A DNA stretch of 64,000 bases from NCBI RefSeq assembly GCF_947179165.1, contig NC_077245.1, positions 19,939,740 through 20,003,739 on the forward strand, given 5' to 3'. Source of the stretch: Solanum dulcamara (lineage: Eukaryota; Streptophyta; Magnoliopsida; Solanales; Solanaceae). A model generated the notes under the pieces. That model was not told the DNA's origin and searched no databases. It was given only the letters and a program-made list of their open reading frames with translations. Shown piece after piece: positions 25,301-34,748 of the stretch; within the stretch, counting starts at the first letter, position 1; each line of letters starts with the position of its first letter. Made by a program: the position numbers and the translations under genes.

Positions 25301-27609
25301 CTTTTATGCTTCGTTTATGACAAAGAATAACCTAGTGCCGTGATTCTGACTGCACGCATCATTTGTTTACTTCCTTTTGTTCATGGAGTATATGAAGCTT
25401 GAACATAGCATGTATACCTAAAGTTAGTAGTTACTGCTTTGAATTGCTCCAGTATGTTTTAAAATTTTGTTAGTCTTACAATCACCCAATCATTGAGTTG
25501 CCTTCTGAAACTGAGATTCCAGCCACTGTTTTGCCCATACTTGCCCCACTATTGCTTCTTGTTGCAGGCATAAAGTATGAATACCAGAAAAGAGTTCTTT
25601 CAAGGCACCTTTGCCTAGCCAGTTGTCTTTCCATAAGGAAATCTTCTAGCAATTACCTCCCATAAGGACTATTGAACAACATCTGTTATTCATATTCCTT
25701 TCATCCCATATTTAGCCTAGATTACATCTTTCCAAATAGCCTCTCCTTCTGTTGCAAATCTCCATAGTCATTTCATCAGTAAACTTTGATTTTGCATTCT
25801 TAAGTTCCTAATGGCTAATTCCAAGCCCCCATTCTTCTTACTAGCTGTGAGTGTTCCCGATTAAATCAGATGGATTTTCCTTTTTATCACTATCTCCTTG
25901 CCAAAAGAAGTTCCTTCTAAATGCATCTATTCTTTTCACCACATTTATATGTATAGGAAAGAGAGATATCATGTACAACTTGCAAATAAAGGAACTAATT
26001 TCAACATTCAACATAAAATAAATGTCGATATAGACCCAACTCCTCAAAGGTGATATTCAAAAGACTGTCGCTTCTCATTACGATCACTTAGCGCATCATT
26101 ACTTAAAGCACATGACTTCACTCATAAGATGATGATCATTTCACATTGCTTTAAGATACGACGAATGGCTTTTAATGACAATGATTTGGATAGCTTGCAT
26201 ACTATATTGGCATCCCTTAGGGCAACTCAGGTTTTGGAGAAAGTTTTAGTACTCATGCTAGAACAGTACTCTTACAGTTCAAGGTAGACCATTGGAAGGT
26301 GGTGTTGATGGCCCAATTATGGCGTCCTATGAAACTTCATCCACGGATATAACAGTTGAGCAGTTTAAGGAGATCCATCCGTTGTGAAGATTACACAGGA
26401 TGCGCAAATTCAAGAGATACTACCTAGCATGACTATCGATACAAACACTAAGGCGGTAAACCCATCAGAAAGCATGACACGTTTTCTGCAATCGACTCCT
26501 TCGCAAAGGTATTTTTTTTCCCAAACTTCAATATACAGTGGTGAAGGAATAAACATCGGCAAGACATCCTACTCAATCTGTTGTGATGCAGTTACCATTT
26601 TAGTGTCTGCCTCAGTAGTCCTATTGGATAGTATCTCTTGAATCCACTCATCATGTGTAATCTCGATGTTATATTTCTGCAGCTAGTAGGATCTCCTTAG
26701 ACAGTACAACTGCTATAGTATCTGACTGGTGAAGTTTCATGGGACTCAATTAATGGTTCATCTTCGTCATCCTCCGATGATCTAGCATGAGCAGTAAGAG
26801 TCCAGTGCGACTACTAGAACCTTCTCCAAGACTCAAATTAACCTTGATTGCCATTGCTCGCAGATGTGCTTGTCAAATTCTATTGAGCCAATCATTTTCT
26901 CAATTTCTTTTTTCTTGTTGCACTTGATTGAGTTAATTACATCACTGTTGTGTAATTAAACTACAGGTATACAATTGGTAATCATGAATAGAAAATTACT
27001 TTCTGTAATCTCAATCTCAGGCAAAACAATCAGATCAAGACATACAAATTACTAGTCAAGAAGCTAGAAAGACTGATGTTCTAGCCAATGAAACATCAAC
27101 ACCCAGAAAAAGGGGGTCGATCTTTGAACAAATTTTAGTCCAATTCTCAACAAACAAACGAGTTTATTCAAGTAGTGTGCATTTTTCTCATACCTCCACT
27201 CTCCATCATCATAAGGAGAGTAGTCAATGTCCTCTTTTCTGACGCAATTAAACATCAAAGCAGCCAAAGATGCAAATATACCTACAATATTCCGATGAAG
27301 AAAACAAGAACCTTAATCAAAAATCAAGAATCATATCCAAAAACCTACATGTCAAGAACCAAGTAAAAATTCAACAATCTTAGTAAAACCCTATATATCA
27401 ACAATCTTAGTAAAACCCTGTACATCAATAACCAAGAAAATTCAACAATCTTACACGCACCCATATATATAAGTACCTGGGAGATAATGAAGGAAAGAGA
27501 TTTTGACGGAACTACAAACGACGGCGTCAACCCAGAACCACCATCCGGCGCCGAAGACAGCGCCGGAAACCCCAGGTCCAAATATTGCCCATAGCTCTGA
27601 AAAATCCAT
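19157..27609 (-). CDS. TMEM50-family four-helix membrane protein
   Basis: Four exons join to 136 codons plus stop: 27609-27477, 27281-27194, 20005-19853 and 19193-19157. All introns are GT-AG and every phase fits. The protein starts MDFSELWAIFGPG and has four hydrophobic helices at about residues 8-32, 37-58, 77-100 and 109-131. Between helices two and three lies NCVRKEDIDYSPYDDGEWR, and the C-terminus is VYWTSHSES. These are hallmarks of plant homologues of animal TMEM50A, and the length matches. The family sits in endomembranes and its biochemical role is poorly known. Introns are 195, 7188 and 659 bp; the long one is full of LINE remnants. The sequence looks intact. A purifying signal could be tested by comparison with relatives. 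Confidence 0.95.
20560..20850 (+). pseudogene. L1-type LINE remnant (zf-RVT tail) in TMEM50 intron 2
   Basis: Plus-strand frames give VKIPYKVCMFHMVVSQKKN, ALASWNNEGRLSCKKERWR and IVPACIWWTIRRKRNQRCFE, the C-terminal zinc-binding region of plant L1-like LINEs. It is antisense to the host gene and carries several frame breaks. Confidence 0.8.
20884..22010 (+). pseudogene. L1-type LINE remnant (RT C-term to zf-RVT) in TMEM50 intron 2
   Basis: It begins SLLHIPQTVVHRMDKTKDKI followed by FLWLGNKEKG, the usual region after the RT core (typically SLFPIP--V--RID--RR-FLW-G). It proceeds through broken frames to CSRCYLCDGEAETI-like sequence near 21675-21720 and IIPAYIWWTVWKKEMADV at 21790-21860. The 3' tail near 22000 is T-rich. 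It lies end to end with the preceding remnant, so two copies are present. Confidence 0.8.
22295..22356. repeat. (TA)n microsatellite, about 31 units
   Basis: An uninterrupted TA dinucleotide run of about 62 bases in the long TMEM50 intron. It is likely polymorphic in length. Confidence 0.95.
22740..23150 (-). pseudogene. Unidentified gene-like fragment in TMEM50 intron 2
   Basis: A minus-strand frame of about 87 residues (23033-22770) reads QVEWSMEVDINPSKINEHFH then NPGLNKEDFDEFRNEPDYEV and DLMQELIRQANTSREN. Its composition is that of a soluble, charged protein, unlike the neighbouring LINE pieces. I do not recognise the family. Upstream sequence in other frames (KSYFSGSSLRLEV) may belong to it. 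Confidence 0.35.
23340..23700 (-). pseudogene. L1-type LINE zf-RVT remnant in TMEM50 intron 2
   Basis: An open stretch reads KLQRRGFQSCSRCFLCGAAR, then ENNSHLFIHFPVTGQLWQLF and WWKLVPACIRWTIWKEKNYR. This is the cysteine/histidine zinc-binding domain at the C-terminus of plant L1-like LINEs (C-x2-C, then H-x3-HC; here the last Cys is missing). It is in the same orientation as the host gene. Confidence 0.85.
23913..25060 (-). pseudogene. L1-type LINE remnant, RT C-term plus zf-RVT, in TMEM50 intron 2
   Basis: The upstream part (25053-24620) has LLLKRLEGLRCSFLWKGIKQ and KRKGGLGIKNSKRHNNRMLM, the post-RT region. The downstream part (24308-23913) has DKIWINKAPLKASYFSWIVA, RRCPLCEEYPKEVHLFLHCR and ITSQLWNIFF, a zf-RVT domain with Cys and His residues still in place. 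The two parts are in order on one strand and form one decayed element. Confidence 0.87.
25480..26050 (-). pseudogene. L1-type LINE remnant in TMEM50 intron 2
   Basis: The minus strand carries SLFPIHINVVKRIDAFRRNF followed by FWQGDSDKK at 26000-25870, the standard post-RT motif of plant L1-like LINEs. Degenerate sequence continues to about 25480. Confidence 0.75.
26051..26900 (+). pseudogene. Unidentified coding-like remnant in TMEM50 intron 2
   Basis: A plus-strand frame (26384-26641) reads KITQDAQIQEILPSMTIDTN and SMTRFLQSTPSQRYFFSQTS, followed by IYSGEGINIGKTSY. Upstream in another frame is LEGGVDGPIMASYETSSTDI followed by TVEQFKEIHP. It looks like a decayed protein gene interrupted by frame shifts. 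I could not assign it to a family. It is antisense to TMEM50. Confidence 0.4.
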
Positions 27610-27879
27610 TAGATTAACAAAGGAAACTGATAGAAAAATACTCTTTGACAAGATTAGGTTTCTTCAGATTCGTGAGGTGTCCTGTTCTTCAATGTCACTC
27701 TTCCAGTAGTTGTATCTTTCTTCTTAATGCTTTTCACACAAAATTTTTAAGATTAATATAATTTACTATTATTAATGAAGTAAAAATTACATATTGATTA
27801 AGCAAAGTTAAGTTATGAAACTCTATATTCAAACAATGCATATATCGACTTGCTATTATAAAAGTAGATAAAAAAAAAT
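27610..27879 (-). promoter_or_regulatory. 5' flank of the TMEM50 gene
   Basis: This is the sequence immediately upstream of the TMEM50 start codon and should hold the 5' UTR and core promoter. No TATA element was placed with confidence. Confidence 0.35.
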
Positions 27880-28369
27880 AGGAAAATCACCTAAATCTAT
27901 AATATTCAAAAAATATTTATCACATAGAGCAACATAATTATTTTAACTATATATAGCAAATTATTTGAATTAAATTAAGTACGGTCCTTACTCTTCTAAA
28001 ACTCTCACCCACTATTTTCTCTTTCCCTATTTCTCTCCAAATTTGCTACACCAATATTCTCTCCAATCTCCTTACCCATAATTTTCTCCAAAATTAGGAC
28101 AATACTTACCTTCATAGCTTCTCAACCACGACTTTCTACAACATTAATACTCCAATTTTGAAATTAAGTGATGTGTATTCGGTGGTTATTGCAGAAGAAT
28201 GACAAAATTTAGGTGAATGCAGATTTGAATCAATTGAAGAATATTGTGATTTCTGAGTAGAGATCTGTGATTACTTAAAGGTTTGAATGGTTGAATGTTT
28301 AATTGTTTGAATTAGATTGCATACCAGTTTCACTTGAATCCCCTTCCAGATGAAAGCACCTGGAATACT

Positions 28370-28680
28370 GGAGGCTTTTTCAATAGTTAATTCTCTTCTA
28401 ATTCAACTTTAGTGTGTATGTAATTCATTTTTAGTTCAAATCTAATTCATTTTTGTGTTCTATTGATTACTGAAGGCTTTTTCAATAGCTACAGTTTTCA
28501 TTCGTGTCTAATTCTCTTCTAATTCAACTTTAGTGTGTATGTAATTCATTTTTAGTTCAAATTTAATTCAATTTTGTGTTTTTATAGATCACTGAAGTCT
28601 TTTTCATTAGCTACACTTTTCATTCGTATCGAATTCTCTTCTAATTCAACTTTAATATGTATGTAATTCATTTTTCATTC
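28370..28680. repeat. About 120-bp tandem repeat, first array
   Basis: Three imperfect units contain TAATTCTCTTCTAATTCAAC, GTATGTAATTCATTTTTAGT and ACTGAAGNCTTTTTCAATAG-like motifs. A second array of the same unit occurs at 30420-30740 within the same region. Confidence 0.75.
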
Positions 28681-29092
28681 AAGTTTAATTCATAATACAG
28701 ATTTTTGTTTGATAACACTACTGAAATACTTTAACATTAGCGTAGCTATGTATTGCATTATAAAAAAAGAAGAAGATATATTTTACATGAACAAAAAACT
28801 ATATTAAAAGTGTATTTTACATGAACAAAAATCATCTTAAAAAAATAGTTATGTATTGCATTATAAACTTTAATATGTATGTAAGTCATTTTTCATTCAA
28901 GTTTAATTCATTTTTCATTCAAGTTTAATTCATAATGCAGGTTTCAGTTTGATAACACTACTGAAATACTTTAACATTAACGTAGTTATGTATTGCATTA
29001 TAAAAAAAGAAGAAGATATATTTTACATGAACAAAAAATTATATTAAAAGTGCATTTTACATGAACAAAAATCATCTTAAAAAAGATACTAC
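28681..29092. repeat. Direct repeat with unit of about 240 bp
   Basis: AGTTTAATTCATAATRCAG opens both copies (28682 and 28921). Each continues with GATAACACTACTGAAATAC, GTATTGCATTATAAAAAAAG and TTTTACATGAACAAAAATCA. The second copy is truncated near 29092. Confidence 0.8.
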
Positions 29093-29253
29093 TGAAAACA
29101 ATCTTCAAAACCTAACTAATACATCAGCTATAAAATATTTTTAGACAATATAATTTCCATAGACATTTTAACTAATATAACTATATTTATTTATTTATGT
29201 GGTCTTTCGTCTTCACTTTGAAGGTTACTCTTTTGCTTCTTCACTGCATATTC

Positions 29254-29700
29254 TCATAGTAGAGTCCCGAACCTCTTTCGCAGACTGTCTGCACTTAGTT
29301 GTTGATTTGCAATATCCTGGTCATTGCTCACTAACTCTGCAAATGCAGCCACAAAAACTCCACAGTCCCTACAAAATTTAAAATATAAAATCATTATAAA
29401 AATATTATTGAGTTTACTAAGACCAATACAAAAGATAATATTTATTTGATAAACAATTAAACTTACAATGAATCTTCTTGTTGTCTAGGAATCCCTTCAG
29501 TTATGAACTTAGATTCAATGAGCTCAAACTTATTTTTTTCATTGTATTTAGGTGATTCCTTCAATTCAGGACGCTTATCATAGAACTTGACCACACTCAA
29601 GTAGTGTGGTAAAACCGATGAAATCATGCCAGCAACGTTTTGAGTCAGAAAATTCGTCCCCCTCTAGCCGGAAATGAATCATACACCTTCAAAGACCTTT
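29254..29700 (-). pseudogene. Ulp1-type (C48) cysteine protease fragment of a TE-borne gene
   Basis: Two exons are visible. The first, down to 29467, reads MISSVLPHYLSVVKFYDKRP and ends GIPRQQEDS. The second, from 29368, continues LDCGVFVAAFAELVSND and runs to a TGA at 29254. GT-AG splicing joins them in frame across the active site, so that Gln of the IPRQQ motif and the catalytic Cys of DCG are both present, as in SUMO-protease folds. After RKRFGTLL a TGA stands where related sequences have tryptophan. Such genes in plants are usually carried by MULEs; the role is unknown. The His/Asp part upstream was not recovered. Confidence 0.75.
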
Positions 29701-30419
29701 CAATAATTCCCCCCCCCCCCTCTACCCAACTATGACTATGAAGAAGAGCAAGTTTTCGCCTCTGTTGTTGACTTGAAGATCGCTGGGAATCTATTCTAAA
29801 TAGGCCTGTCGGCCCTAAATCTTTCTTACTCTTCCTTGGTTTCTTCCTTACACTCTTAACTAAAGTTTAGAATATTATTTCTTGATTAGTTCAATAAAAG
29901 TATAGACATGTTATAAAGTTCTGTCCAGGACATGCTTCTAATCTGGTTCTAATCTAACCTACCAATATATCTATCAAAACGAAAATATCCAACCCAATCA
30001 TTTTATGGAAAAAAAAGATAATAAGAAAAAAAATTGCCTTTAACCAAGAAACTAAGCACATTCAGCCAGAGAAACAGGTAATTACTATCCAACTTCATAC
30101 AAATCTCACCAAGCAAACAACCAAATAATAATATTAGCATTCATCAATCAAGGATAAGACATAGTTTATCCAGAAATCATCTTAATATTTGTTAGAATTT
30201 AGTGATTGTATCATAACATAGAAAAGATAGAAATTGGTACACAGAAAAATGTAGGAAGATACAACAACCTAATTTCAAAACATCAAGATAGTTAGAATTT
30301 GTTTAATGCGGAACAAATGCCTACACAGTCAAGACTACATAAGTATAATACACAAATTAAAATAAAATAGGCTATAATGAAAGTATAAAATACACAAAAA
30401 AAATTACTTTTGTTCTTTA

Positions 30420-30740
30420 TAGATCAATGTCTCTAATTCTCTTCTAATTCAACTTTAATGTGTGTGTAATATACATTTTAATTCAAAGTTTAATTCATTT
30501 TTGTAGTGTACAGATCACTGAAGACTTTTTTCATTAGCTATAGGTTTCATTCGTCTCTAATTCTCTTCTAATTCAACTTTAATATGTGTGTAATACACAT
30601 TTTAGTTCAAAGTTTAATTCATTTTTGTGGTGTACAGATCACTGAAAAAACTTTTTTCAATTAACTACAGATTTTATTTTCTCTTCTAATTCAATTTTAA
30701 TGTATGTGTAATACATTTTAGTTCAAAGTTTAATTCATTT
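30420..30740. repeat. About 120-bp tandem repeat, second array
   Basis: Units of TAATTCTCTTCTAATTCAAC, GTAATACACATTTTAGTTCA and GATCACTGAAGACTTTTTTC are repeated about three times. They are the same family as at 28370-28680, in the same orientation. Confidence 0.7.
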
Positions 30741-30989
30741 ATATTTATTTATTTAAAAAAATAAATAAATTGCAATACAAAATATCTAACAATTCCTGGC
30801 AAAACTCTCAACAATCACTGATATAATAAACTTGAGCAAATAAATTTAGACTATAATAAAAGTATCAAATACACAATTTTTTTTCTTTAACATCTAGCAC
30901 ACAAGTTCGAAACAATAACAAACTAAGAAAATACACATAAATAAATTAAAAATGCTATCAGTTAAATAATGTGTTGGTAGAATGACATA

Positions 30990-31400
30990 TCGGATATAGA
31001 CTCTCCGACAGAATTGTATTTTTGCATAATCGATTTCGAATTTTTGGATTCTTCTCCTGAGCAATAGTAGGTCTAACTTTCTTTGACTGAAATTGAGGAG
31101 GTAAATCCTCAAAATCATCATCACTGTCAACAACTTTCTTAGATGTTGATGCAACATCAACTCATTTTCTTTGCGATTTAGATTTATAACTTAACTCAGT
31201 TATTTTTTTTCTTACTTCTATCGCCCTTTTTCTTCACATGCATTGCTTGAAAATTTTGATTAACCTCACCACCAGCTTCTTCTGGAGATTGATTTACAGA
31301 AATTCACAAACTAAAGTAGGATCGGCACTCACTTCACCATCACCGATTGAATCAACAATTCGAATTCGTAGGCTTCTTCTAGGAGATTTCTGACCTTCCA
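30990..31400 (-). pseudogene. N-terminal remnant of the Ulp1-carrying TE gene
   Basis: The start-like MEGQKSPRRSLRIRIVDSIG at 31400 is followed, after stops, by DVASTSKKVVDSDDDFEDLP and PQFQSKKVRPTIAQEKNPKI. The basic N-terminus, then Lys-rich and acidic DSDDDFED sequence, resembles the leader of Ulp1-type TE proteins in Solanaceae as I recall them. It is broken and not functional. Confidence 0.5.
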
Positions 31401-31710
31401 TTACAATTATGCACCTAAAACCTACGAATTTCGTCTGAAACAAACAAAAAGATGAAAGAATAAGGAAAGAATGAAGAAGCCCTAAGAGAAGAGAAAGGGA
31501 GAGAGCTAGAAAAATGAAGAAAATCCCTAAGAGAAAGAGAGAGATAATGACGCTCTTTTTCTTTTTCCCAAATAAAAAAAGTGTATATAATGTTTTATTT
31601 AATTAAAGTATTATTAGTAATTGATAAAAATGGTAATAAAATAAATAGTATATTTAAAAATGATAAATATTTTTTAAAACACATTCAATTAAGTAATTTT
31701 TACTTTATAT

Positions 31711-33429
31711 TTGTTAAAAATTCTCATATTGACAAGAATTTAGCATAATGAGATATTTACTTTAAGTTTACACCACAGTTATTGACAAAGTTATATGTCA
31801 TATATGTTGTAAGTTTAGAAAAGTTTATTATGAAAATTCAACTGTTACATAGCTTCCAGAGTACTTATAGCATATTTGATATCGTGCATTGATCATCCAA
31901 ATAAACTCAACTATTTATTGAAACTTATTTTAAGCACAAAATGACTTTAAGTTAGCCAGTCAAACACTCAAAAAAAGCTGAAAACAACTTATAAGCATCT
32001 TATAAGTCAATCCAAACGGCCTCTATACCAAACTCTTCCTCCTTTCCTCTTTCTCTCCGTATTCAGCTATTAGAGCTTTCTCAAAGCTTTTTCATTTCTC
32101 TCCTTCTCCATTTTTTTCCAATTGTAATTGTAATCTCATCAACATTTGCTCTTTGTATTTTCTCAAGTTGTTGAATAGTTAAGTTTATTTTTTTTATTTC
32201 TTTGTTAACAAGGAAACTCCTAGTTGCTATCTTTAAATATGTATAGGATAAATCTCATTTCAGTGTAATAGCCCGCAAATTATATTAAAAAAAATGCACT
32301 AATCAAGTACTCTGTGTAAAGAGCTCAACCAAGAAAATATATGGATGTTTAATTTGAGACCCTCTATTAGGAAGATCACCAGGTCAAAGAACTCAGTCAC
32401 ATTTTTGAATTAGCAAGTTTATATATCTGAAAAGATAAACTAATTTGTGAAACACAACTTTGTGGAAAAGAGAAAGACCAAAAAAAAATTAAAAATAAAT
32501 GAATTACAGATAAACCAACCTTTCTATATTGACAAGGGATTTCTGCTGATTTTTTTACAAGGAATTTGGGTTGATTTTTTTATCCTTTTTAGAAACTCTT
32601 AGCATTTTTAAATTACATTTTAGATCAAACACAACCATCAGTGTTTCTTAAACCATAAGCGCATAGACATTTTTCTTTGATATTTTTTCAATCTGATCTC
32701 AATTCAGATTTTCCATTCTACTACTCAAATCTTCACCTGAAAATCCATTCTAAAACCATGAAAAACATATTCTCTCAAATTAAATGATGCATAATAACCA
32801 CACTCATGATTTTTACCGATGCTCATATGGCATGCACTGCAAAATACATGTTTCACCCACCTTTTTTTTAAATCAGGAAATACATTCCTATATTAATTGG
32901 GATTTGGATTGATATATTTCTCTAAATTATTGATTTTTTTAACCCAAGAGCTTCTGTCTTTTATTTTTTATTTTTTGGTGACTCAAACTCACAATTTTAG
33001 GATTGTAAGTGATAAATGTTTGTCATCCAACAATCCTCCTCGTCTCTTATATTATTGGTCAAATATGCAAAGAGTCAATATTACTATATAACTTGAAAAA
33101 AATTCTTTAAAGTTAACAAAACATCAGTCACTTGTTGCAATCCAATACTTTGGTTCTTGTTCTAAAAAATCCTATTGGTGAATTATAAGTTTTAAGTAGT
33201 TTAATTCAACGTTCTAGAATATTAGAGAAAATTCTAATGTCATCTAACTAAAAATTTATAAATTTTAAAAGAAAATTTACTACCTTCCTAATTTCATGAC
33301 TATACGAAGAAACTAAATTTTCTAAAAAGTAATTGTAACTTTGTTCCCGTACATTTATTCTTTTTTTCTTCTTTCCTTCCTAGTAACTAAAAAATGGATT
33401 CAATGCTAACTTGCTACCTTCTCATAGCC
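31711..33429. other. AT-rich spacer with a MITE end
   Basis: At about 31990-32020 the sequence CTTATAAGTCAATCCAAACGGCCTCT resembles one end of a CCGTTTGG-type MITE; its partner is not clear. The remainder is AT-rich with no gene recognised. Confidence 0.35.
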
Positions 33430-33600
33430 AAAAAAATCTATGGACCTTAAAAATTGTGAGGGTTCAAGTCCCTCTATCCACCTACTTCCCAACTGTTTAA
33501 CCAACCCCTTGCCTTAGGGGTTCCAATTTTTTTATCATTCACTCTACTTCTATTAGAAAAATGGATTTGAACAAACATGCAAACCCTGTTCAGTTATTTA
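33430..33600 (+). other. Plastid insertion (NUPT): trnL(UAA) 3' exon and trnL-trnF spacer
   Basis: TGTGAGGGTTCAAGTCCCTC followed by TATCC (about 33455-33479) matches the T-arm and acceptor end of plastid trnL(UAA) exon 2. Just upstream, AAATCTATGGACCTTAAAAA matches the intron/exon border. Downstream, GGGGTTCCAATTTTTTTATC, ATTCACTCTACTTCT and ATGGATTTGAACA resemble the plastid trnL-trnF spacer. The first exon and anticodon arm are absent, so no functional tRNA is present. Confidence 0.75.
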
Positions 33601-33653
33601 TCCACATCATTTCCTTCCTTCCATACTCAATAAAATTTAAGATAAAACCTTAC

Positions 33654-33693
<40 letters not shown>

Positions 33694-34748
33694 TTGACTA
33701 ATCAGAAGAATCAGACAATTACTTAACAAGATAATTACACATGCTCAATAAAGAAAAAACAAACTACTTCACAAGTGCTTGTTACAGACACACCAAAAGA
33801 CACATAACCATCATCAAATAAGTAACAAATCCCGCAAAGACTAAAAAATCAACTGCAAAACTGACCTTTATGTGACAGATCAACTGGTACAAAAAAGAAA
33901 AGGAACAAAAGAATAGAAAGGTTAGTAGTACCGTTAAATAGCACATATTTGTCGAAAAGAGTCTAAACACCATTCACACAAAACAAGGATAGACCATCTG
34001 CAAATTCTCGCAAAGCAATGAAACAATCAATAAAAGACGCAACTGACAAGAGAAACTGATAATGAGAACACAGATATATTACTGTTGAAAAAGAATAAAA
34101 CATTAAATAGAGTAGCTTCCATAATAGCTGTTGGGGAAATAAGGATACGAAGCGAAGGACCCAAGGATGCAATGCCATAAGCTCAAGTAAACAACTATGA
34201 GCTCAGAGCCTCAGCCTGGGTAGTATAGCGCGGCAATGCACAAAACCCACTAATGACGACAAAGAAAAAGTGATAGATTTACCCAACAGCAGGTGAAGCT
34301 ACTACCTGAAACCGGTACAAGAAAACACAAGAGAATCTGGTAACTACAATGATAAATTAAAAAACTCATTGCTCTGTGCTAATTGCTTTCAATTAACATT
34401 GTAAGAATATTTACAATAACTTTACAAGGCTCGAGTAGTCGGGGATATCTTCTAACTACTGTATACAATTACAAGAAGCAGAGCTATTGTCACCAACCAG
34501 CTCATAATAAACAACCATTGTGGTGGAGCCATGCAAACCACTCCAAGATCCACTGTACAGTAAGCTCTGAATATACAACAATCAAATACCGTCCTCAAAC
34601 CTAATCTCGATGGCTCCTGGAAGGGCGCTTCTTGTCATCATCTTATCTTTAAATAAGCCCTCCTTCCCGATGGTTCAGATAAAAATAGTGTACCAGAAGC
34701 AAAATGCCAGATACAGGTAACAAAATCCTACAATTACTGAGCTAAAAC
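33601..34748. other. Spacer and 3' flank of the PHD gene; (CT)n tract
   Basis: A (CT)n microsatellite runs at about 33657-33689. Sequence close to 34748 should be the PHD gene 3' UTR. No other gene recognised. Confidence 0.5.

Larger units (their letters stand above)
27880..31710 (-). mobile_element. Mutator-like region carrying a Ulp1-type protease gene
   Basis: The two borders share an inverted AAAAAATATTTATCA block (27907-27921 and about 31665-31680) with weak similarity around it, suggestive of diverged TIRs. Inside are a decayed C48/Ulp1 protease gene (29254-29700), an N-terminal-like remnant (30990-31400) and internal repeats. Plant MULEs that carry Ulp1-like genes are well known. No transposase was recognised and no target duplication was found, so the element type is an inference. 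Confidence 0.5.

Noticed and set aside
28370..29092. CRISPR-like or satellite array
   Set aside because: The units are long (about 120 and 240 bp), imperfect, few in number and without spacers; the genome is a plant nuclear one.
33446..33480. Functional tRNA-Leu gene
   Set aside because: Only the T-arm side (plastid second exon) is present; the 5' exon, D-arm and anticodon are missing.
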